From positions 6,076,001-6,140,000 of the forward strand of contig NZ_CP129613.1 in assembly GCF_030486405.1 (NCBI RefSeq): a stretch of 64,000 bases of DNA, given 5' to 3'. Below are positions 43,907 through 51,781 of the stretch, piece by piece. A program made the position numbers and the translations under genes. The stretch comes from Mycolicibacterium sp. HK-90. GTDB lineage: Bacteria > Actinomycetota > Actinomycetes > Mycobacteriales > Mycobacteriaceae. The stretch's first letter is position 1. Each line of letters starts with the position of its first letter. The notes under the pieces were generated by a model that worked only from the letters and a program-made list of their open reading frames with translations, did not search any database and was not told the DNA's origin.

Positions 43907-43998
43907 TGGCGGAGGCGAGAGGATTTGAACCTCCGGTCCCCGGTAAGGGGGACAACTCATTAGCAGTGAGTCCCATTCGGCCGCTCTGGCACGCCTCC
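43907..43998 (-). tRNA. tRNA-Ser (anticodon GCU)
   Basis: 92 bases including encoded CCA. Acceptor GGAGGCG/CGCCTCC, discriminator G, anticodon arm ACTCA-CTGCTAA-TGAGT, long variable arm (GTCCCCCTTACCGGGGAC), T-loop GTTCAAATC. Lies 37 bases upstream of tRNA-Arg on the same strand, probably one transcript. Confidence 0.96.
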
Positions 43999-44074
43999 TT
44001 TGAACTTCTGTGAGGGTACCGGACTCCGTCCTGTTGCCCGAAACCGCCGAGGGCACACAGTACACAGCCTCCCC

Positions 44075-44080
44075 TATTCT
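44075..44080 (+). promoter_or_regulatory. leaderless -10 box of the aminotransferase gene
   Basis: TATTCT, six bases (GGCCAA), GTG 44087. It decides the start within a frame that is open back to about 44000. Confidence 0.65.
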
Positions 44081-44086
44081 GGCCAA

Positions 44087-45169
44087 GTGAGTATCCGTCT
44101 GCGCCCCGAAATGGCCGACCTTCCGGCGTACACACCAGGCAAAACAGTGCCGGGCGCAATCAAGATCGCCAGCAACGAAACCGTGCATCCGCCGCTGCCC
44201 AGCGTGCGTGAGGCGATCCTCAAAGCCACCGAGAACATCAACCGCTACCCCGACAACGGGTACCTTGACCTGCGCGAACACCTGGCCAAGCATGTCGGCT
44301 TCGCGCCGGAGAACATCGCCGTGGGCTGCGGTTCGGTGAGCCTGTGCCAGCAGTTGATACAAATCACATCCGCCCCCGGCGACGAAGTCGTGTACGGCTG
44401 GCGCAGTTTCGAGATCTACCCGCTGCAGATCCGCACCGCCGGCGCGACGGGCGTCCCGGTGCCGCTGCGTGACGAGACTCACGATCTCGACGCGATGCTC
44501 GCGGCGATCACCGACCGCACCCGGCTGATCTTCGTCTGCAACCCGAACAACCCGACTTCCACCGTGGTCGACCCCGAGGCGCTGGCCCGGTTCGTCGCGG
44601 CGGTGCCGGCGGACATCCTGATCGTGCTCGACGAGGCCTACGTGGAGTACATCCGCGACGGCCTGGCGCCCGACAGCCTCGGACTGGTCCGGTCCCACCG
44701 GAATGTGGTTGTCCTTCGCACCTTCTCGAAGGCCTACGGGCTGGCCGGCCTGCGCGTCGGCTACGCCGTCGCCGATCCCGAGATCGTCACCGCGCTGGGC
44801 AAGGTCTACGTGCCGTTCAGCGCGACGAGCGTCTCGCAGGCCGCGGCCATCGCCAGCCTGGAGGCCGCCGACGAACTCCTGGCCCGCACGGACTCCGTCG
44901 TCGCCGAACGCACCCGCGTCAGCGCCGCCCTGCGCGACGCCGGCTACGAGCTGCCGCCCTCGCAAGCCAACTTCGTCTGGCTACCGTTGGCCGAGCGCAC
45001 GCTCGACTTCGTGGCCAGGGCCGCCGACAACCGCATCATCGTGCGCCCGTACGGTGAGGACGGCGTGCGGATCACCATCGGAGCGCCGCACGAGAACGAC
45101 GCCTTTCTGGAATTCGCCCAGCGCTGGATCGAGGGCGACGCCGGGACTCGGACAGGAGAGACCAAGTGA
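44087..45169 (+). CDS. hisC2: histidinol-phosphate / aromatic aminotransferase (HisC2, Pat)
   Basis: 360 residues from GTG 44087. Fold type I PLP enzyme: IASNETVHPPLPSV at the substrate entrance, CNPNNPTST, LDEAYVEY and the Schiff-base lysine in TFSKAYGLAGLRVGY. Family members transaminate histidinol phosphate or phenylpyruvate and 4-hydroxyphenylpyruvate; the second HisC-like protein of mycobacteria (Rv3772) is named HisC2 or Pat. Tyrosine or phenylalanine formation would connect it to tyrA at 26606. The stop overlaps the GTG of the following gene (GTGA, 45166-45169). Confidence 0.9.
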   Translation: MSIRLRPEMADLPAYTPGKTVPGAIKIASNETVHPPLPSVREAILKATENINRYPDNGYLDLREHLAKHVGFAPENIAVGCGSVSLCQQLIQITSAPGDEVVYGWRSFEIYPLQIRTAGATGVPVPLRDETHDLDAMLAAITDRTRLIFVCNPNNPTSTVVDPEALARFVAAVPADILIVLDEAYVEYIRDGLAPDSLGLVRSHRNVVVLRTFSKAYGLAGLRVGYAVADPEIVTALGKVYVPFSATSVSQAAAIASLEAADELLARTDSVVAERTRVSAALRDAGYELPPSQANFVWLPLAERTLDFVARAADNRIIVRPYGEDGVRITIGAPHENDAFLEFAQRWIEGDAGTRTGETK

Positions 45170-45627
45170 GCGACGCACGCGGCACCTTCGACGGATTCGT
45201 CAGCCGCGAGGGGCAGATCCCCGACGCCGAACTCGACGCGTTCTGGGCGCTGCTGCGGCCCGCCAGCATCGACTTCATGCTCGGCGAGTGGAAGGGCGGC
45301 GAATTCCAGACCGGTCACAAGGCCAACGGGTTCATGAACCGGCTCAACTGGTTCGGCAAGACGTTCCGCTCGGCGGCCGAAGCGCAGCCGCTGGTGTGCC
45401 TGGACGCCGACGGCAACAAGTTCTCCAACACCGAGGCCATGAACGGTGAGGCCAGCCTCTGGCTGGAGGAGTTCCGCGGCGAGGTGACCGCGACCATGGT
45501 CTACGACGGCCGTCCCGTGCACGACCACTTCAAGGTCGTCGACGACAACACCGTGGTGGGCATCATGAACGGCAAGGGCGCCGTCGTGGATGGCCGCTAC
45601 CTGTACTTCTACCTGCAGCGCGTCTAG
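45166..45627 (+). CDS. GXWXG-motif / DUF4334 protein
   Basis: 153 residues. Residues about 38-43 (MLGEWKGGEF) give the GxWxG signature, and the C-terminal half (GEVTATMVYDGRPVHDHFKVVDDNTVVGIMNGKG, cited in part) matches DUF4334; together these are a small lipocalin-like beta domain found in actinobacteria and fungi. Likely binds a small ligand; no enzymatic residues known. Co-translated with hisC2 through a GTGA overlap. Its stop shares CTAG with the convergent gene. Confidence 0.82.
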   Translation: MSDARGTFDGFVSREGQIPDAELDAFWALLRPASIDFMLGEWKGGEFQTGHKANGFMNRLNWFGKTFRSAAEAQPLVCLDADGNKFSNTEAMNGEASLWLEEFRGEVTATMVYDGRPVHDHFKVVDDNTVVGIMNGKGAVVDGRYLYFYLQRV

Positions 45628-46169
45628 CCCGTCGGCCGGCGGCCGGTGAAGGCCAGCAGACGGTCCAACGGCGAAGCGCCGCCCGCGACGTCCACCGGAT
45701 CGTCGAAACCGGCGCGCACCCGCCCCTCCGGCGTGATGATCTCGCGGGCCCATCCCAGAACACGCTCCGGGTGTTCGTCCGCCACGTCGACCGACTGGCC
45801 GGTGGCGGCGGCGTAATCCCAGGCGTGCACCAGGAATTCGAGCGACAGGATCCGGGCCATCATCTGGGCCGGCGCCTCGCCGGGGCCGAACGGCACCGTG
45901 CCGTCCAGCCCGCGCCGTTGCCAGGCCGCCACGGCCGGCCGCGCCGCGCCGGTCACCTGATCCTCCACAGAGGCCTGCTGGTCGCGGTCGGGAAGCTGCG
46001 CACCGGCCGCCGAGCCGATCAGGGTGATCGACGTCAGCAGGTGGTCGGTCAGCCCCGCCACGTCGAACTCGCGACACGGTGTCTGCCGGGTCAGATCGTC
46101 CGCGGTGATGCCGTGCAGCACGCGTTGTAGCACGTCGAGGGTGGCCTCGGCACTATCGAGTTCATCCAT
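45624..46169 (-). CDS. TIGR03086/maleylpyruvate-isomerase-like DinB-fold protein, Rv3773c-like
   Basis: 181 residues from ATG 46169; the frame extends upstream antisense to echA but that part is a shadow. Four-helix DinB-like fold with metal-ligand candidates His in GLTDHLL and H-x-W-D in EFLVHAWDYA, as in mycothiol-dependent maleylpyruvate isomerase N-terminal domains and the actinobacterial TIGR03086 family. It could act in mycothiol-dependent chemistry; no assigned substrate. Position matches M. tuberculosis. Confidence 0.85.
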   Translation of the reverse strand: MDELDSAEATLDVLQRVLHGITADDLTRQTPCREFDVAGLTDHLLTSITLIGSAAGAQLPDRDQQASVEDQVTGAARPAVAAWQRRGLDGTVPFGPGEAPAQMMARILSLEFLVHAWDYAAATGQSVDVADEHPERVLGWAREIITPEGRVRAGFDDPVDVAGGASPLDRLLAFTGRRPTG

Positions 46170-46174
46170 ATCGG

Positions 46175-46180
46175 TAGTGT
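46175..46180 (+). promoter_or_regulatory. leaderless -10 box of the echA21-like gene
   Basis: TAGTGT, seven bases (CCCCTCC), ATG 46188; the divergent DinB-fold gene starts 18 bases away, so the promoters overlap. Confidence 0.55.
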
Positions 46181-46187
46181 CCCCTCC

Positions 46188-47003
46188 ATGACCGACACGT
46201 ACGAGTCTGTTTCCGTCGAGATCTCCGATCACGTCGCCCAGGTGACGCTGCTCGGTCCCGGCAAGGGCAATGCGATGGGCCCGGCGTTCTGGGCCGAGCT
46301 GCCCGACGTGTTCGGCACCCTCGACGCCGACTCCGAGGTGCGCGCGATCGTGCTGACCGGCTCCGGCAAGAACTTCAGCTACGGCCTCGACCTGCCGGCC
46401 ATGGGCGCGACGATGCCCGGCCTGGACGCCGGCGCGAAGGCCCGCGCCGACTTCCACAAGACGTTGTCGAAGATGCAGGGCGCCATCACCGCCGTCGCCG
46501 ACTGCCGCACCCCCACCATCGCCTCGATCCACGGCTGGTGCATCGGCGGCGGCGTCGACCTGATCAGCGCCGTGGACATCCGCTACGCCAGCACCGACGC
46601 CAAGTTCTCGGTGCGCGAGACCAAGCTGGCCATCGTCGCCGACGTGGGCAGTCTGGCCCGGCTGCCGCTGATCCTGTCCGACGGGCACCTGCGTGAGCTG
46701 GTGTTGACGGGCAAGGACATTGATGCGGCACGCGCCGAGAAGATCGGTCTGGTCAACGACGTATACGACGACGCCGACGCCTCGTTGGCCGCCGCGCACG
46801 CCACGGCCGCCGAGATCGCGGCCAACCCGCCGCTGACCGTGGCCGGGGTGAAGGACGTGCTCGACCAGCAGCGCACGGCCCGGGTCGCCGAGAGCCTGCG
46901 CTACGTGGCCGCCTGGAATTCGGCCTTCCTGCCGTCCAAGGATCTGGCCGAGGCGGTCACCGCGATGTTCCAGAAGCGCCCGCCCCAGTTCACCGGGGAA
47001 TAG
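46188..47003 (+). CDS. echA21: enoyl-CoA hydratase/isomerase family protein (dienoyl-CoA isomerase-like)
   Basis: 271 residues, crotonase fold. Oxyanion-hole segment IHGWCIGGGVDLISAVDIRYAS and, after it, FSVRETKLAIVADVGSLARLP. The Glu in RETK and the Asp in VADVG sit where mitochondrial delta3,5-delta2,4-dienoyl-CoA isomerase (ECH1) has its two catalytic acids, so double-bond isomerisation of dienoyl-CoAs in unsaturated fatty-acid oxidation is more likely than hydration. Gene order matches Rv3774. The last 14 bases overlap the convergent epimerase-like gene. Confidence 0.88.
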   Translation: MTDTYESVSVEISDHVAQVTLLGPGKGNAMGPAFWAELPDVFGTLDADSEVRAIVLTGSGKNFSYGLDLPAMGATMPGLDAGAKARADFHKTLSKMQGAITAVADCRTPTIASIHGWCIGGGVDLISAVDIRYASTDAKFSVRETKLAIVADVGSLARLPLILSDGHLRELVLTGKDIDAARAEKIGLVNDVYDDADASLAAAHATAAEIAANPPLTVAGVKDVLDQQRTARVAESLRYVAAWNSAFLPSKDLAEAVTAMFQKRPPQFTGE

Positions 47004-47898
47004 GCGTCCAGCCGAGCTCCGCCTTGGCCTTCGCGTTGGACAGCGGAAGCCAGGCCGTGCCGAACGCGGTGGCCGGGTACGGGGCCACCATGCCGACGAG
47101 CCGATGCGATATCGGCCAGGGTCGCGGCCGGTTCAGCTTCGCGTTCAGTTCTCGGATGTAATCGCCGAAAGACTGCGGCCGGTCGTCGACAATGTTGTAG
47201 ATCTGCCCGCCCCGACCTTTCTCGAGCGCGTCGGCCGTGGCCCGGGCGACGTCATCGATGTGCACCCACGACAGCACCCCGGTGCCGGTCATCGCAGGCA
47301 TCGCCCACCACTTGGCCAGCCGGCGGAACAGGTCGTCGTGGGTGACGCCGGGCCCGTAGAAGACGCCGTAGCGCAACACGATTCCCTCGGTGTTGCTGCG
47401 CTCCGCCGAGGACAAGACGTTTCGTTCCATCCCCCGCAGCGCGTTCAGCATCTCCTCACCGCCGCGCGGCGGCGGGCCCGGGTACGGGTCGCTCTCGTCG
47501 ATCGAAGCCGGACCGGTCGGGCCGTATCCGTACGCGAAGATCACCGACTCGGCGACGACGCGACGAACGCCGGCGCGTTGGGCGGCGGCCACCAGATTCC
47601 CGGCGCCCCGGCTCCACAGTTCTTTGGCCGGCTCGAAATCCTTCATCCGCTTGGGGCCGAGCTTGGGCAGTGTGGTCAGCAGACTCACCACCGCGTCAGG
47701 CGCGAATTCAGCCAGCACGGAGTCGATCTGGCCGGCATCGAGCACATCGGCCACCACGGGTTTGGCCCCGGCCGCCGAGATCTGCGCGGTCTTGCCCGCC
47801 GAACGGGTCACCCCGATCACCTCGTGGCCGCGCGCGGTGAGCTCACGCAACAGCGGGATTCCGGGGACACTGGTCGCTCCGGCCACCAGGACGCGCAT
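46990..47898 (-). CDS. NAD-dependent epimerase/dehydratase, atypical SDR
   Basis: 302 residues. N-terminal nucleotide-binding VAGATSVPGIPLLRELTARGH is a GxxxxxG variant in which the usual Gly-x-x-Gly is partly lost, and no Tyr-x-x-x-Lys pair stands at the usual place (YGYGP instead), so it is an atypical SDR and may lack classical redox chemistry. C-terminal IYNIVDDRPQSFGDYI and AELGWTP are normal for extended SDRs. Its start directly abuts the stop of the membrane-protein gene upstream (47898/47899), so the two are co-translated. Confidence 0.85.
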   Translation of the reverse strand: MRVLVAGATSVPGIPLLRELTARGHEVIGVTRSAGKTAQISAAGAKPVVADVLDAGQIDSVLAEFAPDAVVSLLTTLPKLGPKRMKDFEPAKELWSRGAGNLVAAAQRAGVRRVVAESVIFAYGYGPTGPASIDESDPYPGPPPRGGEEMLNALRGMERNVLSSAERSNTEGIVLRYGVFYGPGVTHDDLFRRLAKWWAMPAMTGTGVLSWVHIDDVARATADALEKGRGGQIYNIVDDRPQSFGDYIRELNAKLNRPRPWPISHRLVGMVAPYPATAFGTAWLPLSNAKAKAELGWTPIPR

Positions 47899-48321
47899 CT
47901 ATGGTTCTCCTGCCTTCTCGTCGGACATGCTGCTACGCAACGCGATTGCCAATAGGACCGTGGTCAGGATCAGACCGGCGGCCTCCAGCCAGCCGACCCA
48001 GCTGCCTGCGGCGTGGTCGGTGTCGATCACGTGGCTCAACGAATGCAGGGCCCAGTGCAGGGTGGCGAAGGCCAGGGCGGGCACTCGCCAGCTCGGCCAT
48101 TTGAGAGCGGCCAGCATCAGCAACCCGAGGGGCAACTCGAACGATGCGTTGTCGAGGATGTAGTGATCGTTGCGCACGCCGAAGGCCCCGAGCGTGTCGA
48201 AGAACGTGCCCGGCGCCAGCAGCATGAACAGACCGAGGACCACCGAGTAGACGCCGAACACGGCGAGAACCACTTCGGGGTAGCGCCGGGTTTGCGTCAC
48301 CGGGCCCGCAGCGTTGGCCAT
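47899..48321 (-). CDS. small membrane protein with four helices, function unknown
   Basis: 140 residues: hydrophobic segments at VVLAVFGVYSVVLGLFMLLAP, ELPLGLLMLAALKWPSW, VPALAFATLHWALHSLSHV and WVGWLEAAGLILTTVLLAIAL. HWALHSLSHVIDTDH has several His that could bind a metal, as in some DoxX/DUF-type proteins. First gene of a two-gene operon with the atypical SDR; divergent from the MocR regulator, which often controls the gene next door. Confidence 0.75.
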   Translation of the reverse strand: MANAAGPVTQTRRYPEVVLAVFGVYSVVLGLFMLLAPGTFFDTLGAFGVRNDHYILDNASFELPLGLLMLAALKWPSWRVPALAFATLHWALHSLSHVIDTDHAAGSWVGWLEAAGLILTTVLLAIALRSSMSDEKAGEP

Positions 48322-48353
48322 GCCATCACGCTAACGCTGCAGTGGTCTCCGAG

Positions 48354-48359
48354 TAGGCT
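48354..48359 (+). promoter_or_regulatory. candidate leaderless -10 box of the MocR gene
   Basis: TAGGCT, eight bases, ATG 48368; slightly longer spacing than the others. Confidence 0.4.
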
Positions 48360-48367
48360 CCAATTTC

Positions 48368-49768
48368 ATGGCAACTTCGGGTACCAGTTCGGCCCCGGAA
48401 CTGCTGGTCGAACTGGACCGGAACAGCAAGGTGGCCTTGCATCGCCAGCTTGCCGACGGGCTGCGTGACGCCGTCCGGTCCGGCCGGCTGTCGCCCGGCT
48501 CGCGGATGCCGTCCACCCGCGTGCTCTCGGCCGACCTCGGGGTGTCACGCCGGCTGGTGGTCGAGGCCTACGGCCAACTGACTGCCGAAGGCTTCCTGCA
48601 CAGCACACCGGGCGGCAGCACCCGGGTGGCCGCCGTCGACACCGTCACACTCCCCGACCGCGCCCGATCCGACCCGGCCCGTCCCCGCTTCGACATCGAC
48701 TTCGCCCCAGGCTCACCGGATCTGGCCAGTCTCCCGCGTCAGGCCTGGTTACGGGCGATGCGCCAGGGCCTGGCCGACATCGAGTCCAGCGAGTTCGGCT
48801 ACGTCGCACCACACGGGCTACGGGCCGCCCGCACCGCCGTCGCCGACTACCTGCGGCGCACGCGCGGCGTGATCGCCGACCCACGCCTGATCGTGCTGTG
48901 CTCAGGAGCGACGCAGGCCATCGCCCTGCTCGCCCGCTGCCTGGACGGCCCGTTGGCGATGGAAGACCCCGGGTTCTGGCTGCATCGAATGGTGCTGCAA
49001 CACAACGGTATCGACCCACTCCCGATTTCTGTGGACGACAACGGCATCGACGTCGACGCCCTGGCATCCGGCGAAGCCGACACGGTGCTCACCACTCCGG
49101 CTCATCAATCGCCGACCGGGGTGGTGCTCTCGGCATCCCGGCGCACCGAACTGCTGGAATGGGCACAACCGGGACGATTGATCATCGAGGACGACTACGA
49201 CGCGGAGTACCGCTACGACCGAGCCCCGATCGGCGCTCTCCAGGGCGTCGCGCCCGACCGCGTCGTGTACATCGGATCCACGAGCAAGACCCTGGCACCC
49301 GGACTCCGCATCGGCTGGATGGTGGTGCCCGAGCACCTGATCGGCCGGCTCAGAACCGCGAAAAGCCTTGCCGACACCGGCAGTTCGGTGATGGATCAGA
49401 TCGCCTTCAGTCAGTTCCTGGCCTCGGGCGCCTATGACCGCCACCTACGACAGATGCGTCGGCGGTACCCGGCACGGCGCAATGCCCTGCTGGCCGCGCT
49501 GTCGCGTCACCTGCCCCGGGCCGAGGTGCTCGGGGCGGCCGCGGGGGTTCACCTGACCGTGCGGTTCCCGACCGGCTTTCCCATCGACGAGCTGACCCGC
49601 CGTGCCGCCGAGGCACGGATCCGGCTGGAGCCGTTGGCGCCGTGTTACGCCGATCCCGCCGCGGCGCCGCCCGGGCTGATCCTGGGCTACGCCAACGTCA
49701 CCGAATCGCAGATCGCCCGCGGCGTGGAGATGCTCGGCCGGGCCGCCCGCCAATTGGGAGCGACCTGA
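48368..49768 (+). CDS. MocR/PdxR-type regulator (GntR winged helix fused to aminotransferase fold)
   Basis: 466 residues. Winged helix at about 18-85 (ALHRQLADGLRDAVRSGRL, GVSRRLVVEAYGQLTAEG), then a fold type I aminotransferase-like domain with the PLP lysine in STSKTLAPGLRIGW and DDYDAEYRYDR. MocR proteins use PLP or an amino-acid adduct as effector. It is divergent from the membrane-protein/SDR operon with 46 bases between starts, making that operon the likely target besides itself. It is not a pyridoxine cluster: no pdxS or pdxT is present. Confidence 0.9.
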   Translation: MATSGTSSAPELLVELDRNSKVALHRQLADGLRDAVRSGRLSPGSRMPSTRVLSADLGVSRRLVVEAYGQLTAEGFLHSTPGGSTRVAAVDTVTLPDRARSDPARPRFDIDFAPGSPDLASLPRQAWLRAMRQGLADIESSEFGYVAPHGLRAARTAVADYLRRTRGVIADPRLIVLCSGATQAIALLARCLDGPLAMEDPGFWLHRMVLQHNGIDPLPISVDDNGIDVDALASGEADTVLTTPAHQSPTGVVLSASRRTELLEWAQPGRLIIEDDYDAEYRYDRAPIGALQGVAPDRVVYIGSTSKTLAPGLRIGWMVVPEHLIGRLRTAKSLADTGSSVMDQIAFSQFLASGAYDRHLRQMRRRYPARRNALLAALSRHLPRAEVLGAAAGVHLTVRFPTGFPIDELTRRAAEARIRLEPLAPCYADPAAAPPGLILGYANVTESQIARGVEMLGRAARQLGAT

Positions 49769-49769
49769 A

Positions 49770-50495
49770 CTACCGCCCGGAGGCCTGGACGGCGTTGTCG
49801 TCAGCCGGCTTGATGCCCAGTTTGCCAACCACGTAGTCCGCAGCCTGATCCGTCAACCCGTTGACGGCGTACAAATTGTGCGCATTGTTGTCGCCACCGG
49901 TCGGGGAGCAGACCGGATCCTCCGGGATGCAAAGGTCATCCGTCTTGCCGACGTACCGCGAGCCGACCGTGATCGGCGGTGCGCCGGTGTAGATCATCTG
50001 CAGGAAGCCGCTCGACGGCTTGCCGAACAGCGCCACCGCGGCGACGTGGTCCGCCACCTCCGGGGGAAGCGGGCCGTTGATGCTCGGGGGCAACACGAAC
50101 CCTTGCGGCACCGCGTCCGCGGTGATGTAGGCGGCCACCGCGGCACCCTGCGAGAAGCCGCCCAGCACGATCTTGGTGTCCGGACAGGCCGCAACCGTGG
50201 CCCTGACCTTGTTGCTGGCATCGGCGACACCGTCTGCCGCGGTCGCGAAGTCAAGCGACGCCGGGTAATTCACCGCGTAGACATCGACCGACTTCCCGCC
50301 GGTCCTGGCCCGTAGCGCATCCACGAACGCGTTCCCGACACCGCCGACGCCGGGCGGTTCGAACGTGCCCCGGGCGAATACCACCTGCACGTCCGAACAC
50401 GCATCCGCAGAAGCCTGGCCCGCGACGGCGATGCATCCGCCCGCCACGAACGCTGCCGATGCCACCGCGCTCAACCAACGACCGATCCGGTTCAT
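49770..50495 (-). CDS. cutinase family serine esterase, secreted
   Basis: 241 residues from ATG 50495 (MNRIGRWLSAVASAAFVAGG, signal peptide ending ASA); a longer frame from 50528 would spoil the signal. Alpha/beta hydrolase with GFSQGAAVA nucleophile elbow, DLCIPEDPVC with the catalytic Asp and two disulfide Cys, and the His in NNAHNLY. Mycobacterial cutinase-like proteins are lipases or phospholipases acting outside the cell. One base separates its stop from the MocR stop region on the opposite strand. Confidence 0.92.
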   Translation of the reverse strand: MNRIGRWLSAVASAAFVAGGCIAVAGQASADACSDVQVVFARGTFEPPGVGGVGNAFVDALRARTGGKSVDVYAVNYPASLDFATAADGVADASNKVRATVAACPDTKIVLGGFSQGAAVAAYITADAVPQGFVLPPSINGPLPPEVADHVAAVALFGKPSSGFLQMIYTGAPPITVGSRYVGKTDDLCIPEDPVCSPTGGDNNAHNLYAVNGLTDQAADYVVGKLGIKPADDNAVQASGR

Positions 50496-50636
50496 TTCCG
50501 ACCCCACACTCGTTCCGACCCGCGACAACGTTTCGTGCCAACTACTCCTCGATACCCAAGATCAAGGCGGAGCGAATCTCTGCGGGTGTGTGATCTACGA
50601 CACGTCCAAAGAGCAACGCTGAGGTGTTCTCGTTTG

Positions 50637-51554
50637 CTACGAGGCCGCCCCGACGCGCTGGCGCTCGCGCTTTTCGTCGTAGAACCGGGCCCGCTCGTCG
50701 ACCGCTTCCAGGAACTGGGCCAGCTCCTCGCGCGCCTTCTCCCCTTCCGGCCCGAAATCCGTTCGATCGAATATCCGCCAGAAGCGCAGTACCGGCTGCA
50801 CCACATCGTCGTGATGGACGCGCAGGTCGTAGATGCCTGCCTTGGCGATGGTGATCGCGTTCTGCGCGAAGTCGGCCATGCCGAGGCCTGGCATCGCGAA
50901 GTTCACCACCTCGTCGCGGATGGCCTTCATCGAGGCGTCGGGCGCGATGTCCAGAGCCGCGGCCATGAGATTGCGATAGAACACCATGTGCAGGTTCTCG
51001 TCGGCGGCGATCCGTGCGAGCAGCTGATCGGCGATGGGGCAGCCCGACGCCCGCCCGGTGTTGCGGTGCGACACCCGGGTGGCCAGCTCCTGGAATGACA
51101 CATAGGCCATCGCCGCCAGCGGGGTCTTGTCCCCCGAGTCATACCCGGCAACCGTATGCGCCATGCGAAGACGTTCCAGCGCAACAGGATCCACTCCGCG
51201 GGTGACGACGAGGTAGTCACGCAAGGCGATGCTGTGGCGACCTTCCTCGGCCGTCCACTGCCCGACCCAGGTGCCCCATGCGCCATCGCGGGAGAACCGG
51301 GTGGCGATCTCACGGTGATAGGACGGCAAGTTGTCCTCGGTCAGCAGGTTGACCGTCATGGCCACCTTGGCCACGTGGTCCAGCGGCGAATCCTCGGGTT
51401 GCCAGTCTTCCCCGTCCAGGAAGGCGAAGTCGCGTCCCCGGCTCCACGGAACGTAGTCGTGCGGAAACCACTCCCGTGCCATCGACAGATGCCGGTCGAG
51501 ATTGCTTGCGACAACGGGCTCCAGCTCGTGGAGTACTCCGGTCTGGGTGTCCAT
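50637..51554 (-). CDS. acyl-[ACP] desaturase, DesA family
   Basis: 305 residues. Ferritin-like di-iron protein with TAEEGRHS and ADENLHMV (two ExxH metal motifs) and YVSFQELATRVSHRNTG. Soluble plant-type desaturases insert a double bond into acyl-ACP; in mycobacteria DesA1/DesA2 act in mycolate synthesis, but this extra paralogue may serve another acyl chain. ATG 51554 has GGAGGAG upstream. The promoter holds a tandem palindrome (51598-51635) covering the -10 TAGGTT, so expression should be tightly repressed. No electron-transfer partner is adjacent. Confidence 0.9.
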   Translation of the reverse strand: MDTQTGVLHELEPVVASNLDRHLSMAREWFPHDYVPWSRGRDFAFLDGEDWQPEDSPLDHVAKVAMTVNLLTEDNLPSYHREIATRFSRDGAWGTWVGQWTAEEGRHSIALRDYLVVTRGVDPVALERLRMAHTVAGYDSGDKTPLAAMAYVSFQELATRVSHRNTGRASGCPIADQLLARIAADENLHMVFYRNLMAAALDIAPDASMKAIRDEVVNFAMPGLGMADFAQNAITIAKAGIYDLRVHHDDVVQPVLRFWRIFDRTDFGPEGEKAREELAQFLEAVDERARFYDEKRERQRVGAAS

Positions 51555-51597
51555 TCCACTCCTCCCAACGTGCCTTGCGCATCAGCGCGACGTCTGA

Positions 51598-51635
51598 AAC
51601 CTACGGTACCGTAGGTTACGGTACCGTAGGTTACG
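51598..51635. promoter_or_regulatory. tandem palindromic operator of the desaturase promoter
   Basis: AACCTACGGTACCGTAGGTT (51598-51617) is a perfect 20-base palindrome. Its unit TACGGTACCGTAGGT is repeated head-to-tail at exactly 15 bases (51602-51616, 51617-51631) with a third TACG after it. The minus-strand TAGGTT (51603-51598) would be the desA -10 and the plus-strand TAGGTT (51627-51632) a divergent -10. This fits a TetR-type repressor binding as more than one dimer; its gene is not adjacent. Confidence 0.82.
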
Positions 51636-51768
51636 ATTGAGTGAAACGAAAGTATTCATTCCGCCGAAGCGCCGCGCGACAGATCCGGCCCGCAACACAT
51701 CACCCACGCGAAATCAGCTGTCGCCTTTGGTTTGTCAGTGACAGCGCCCCGGCAGCAAAGCTCGACAC

Positions 51769-51774
51769 TAGGCT
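51769..51774 (+). promoter_or_regulatory. leaderless -10 box of the amide hydrolase gene
   Basis: TAGGCT, seven bases (CGTGGGC), ATG 51782. It identifies MCTR as the N-terminus, as required for a Cys2 nucleophile. Confidence 0.6.
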
Positions 51775-51781
51775 CGTGGGC

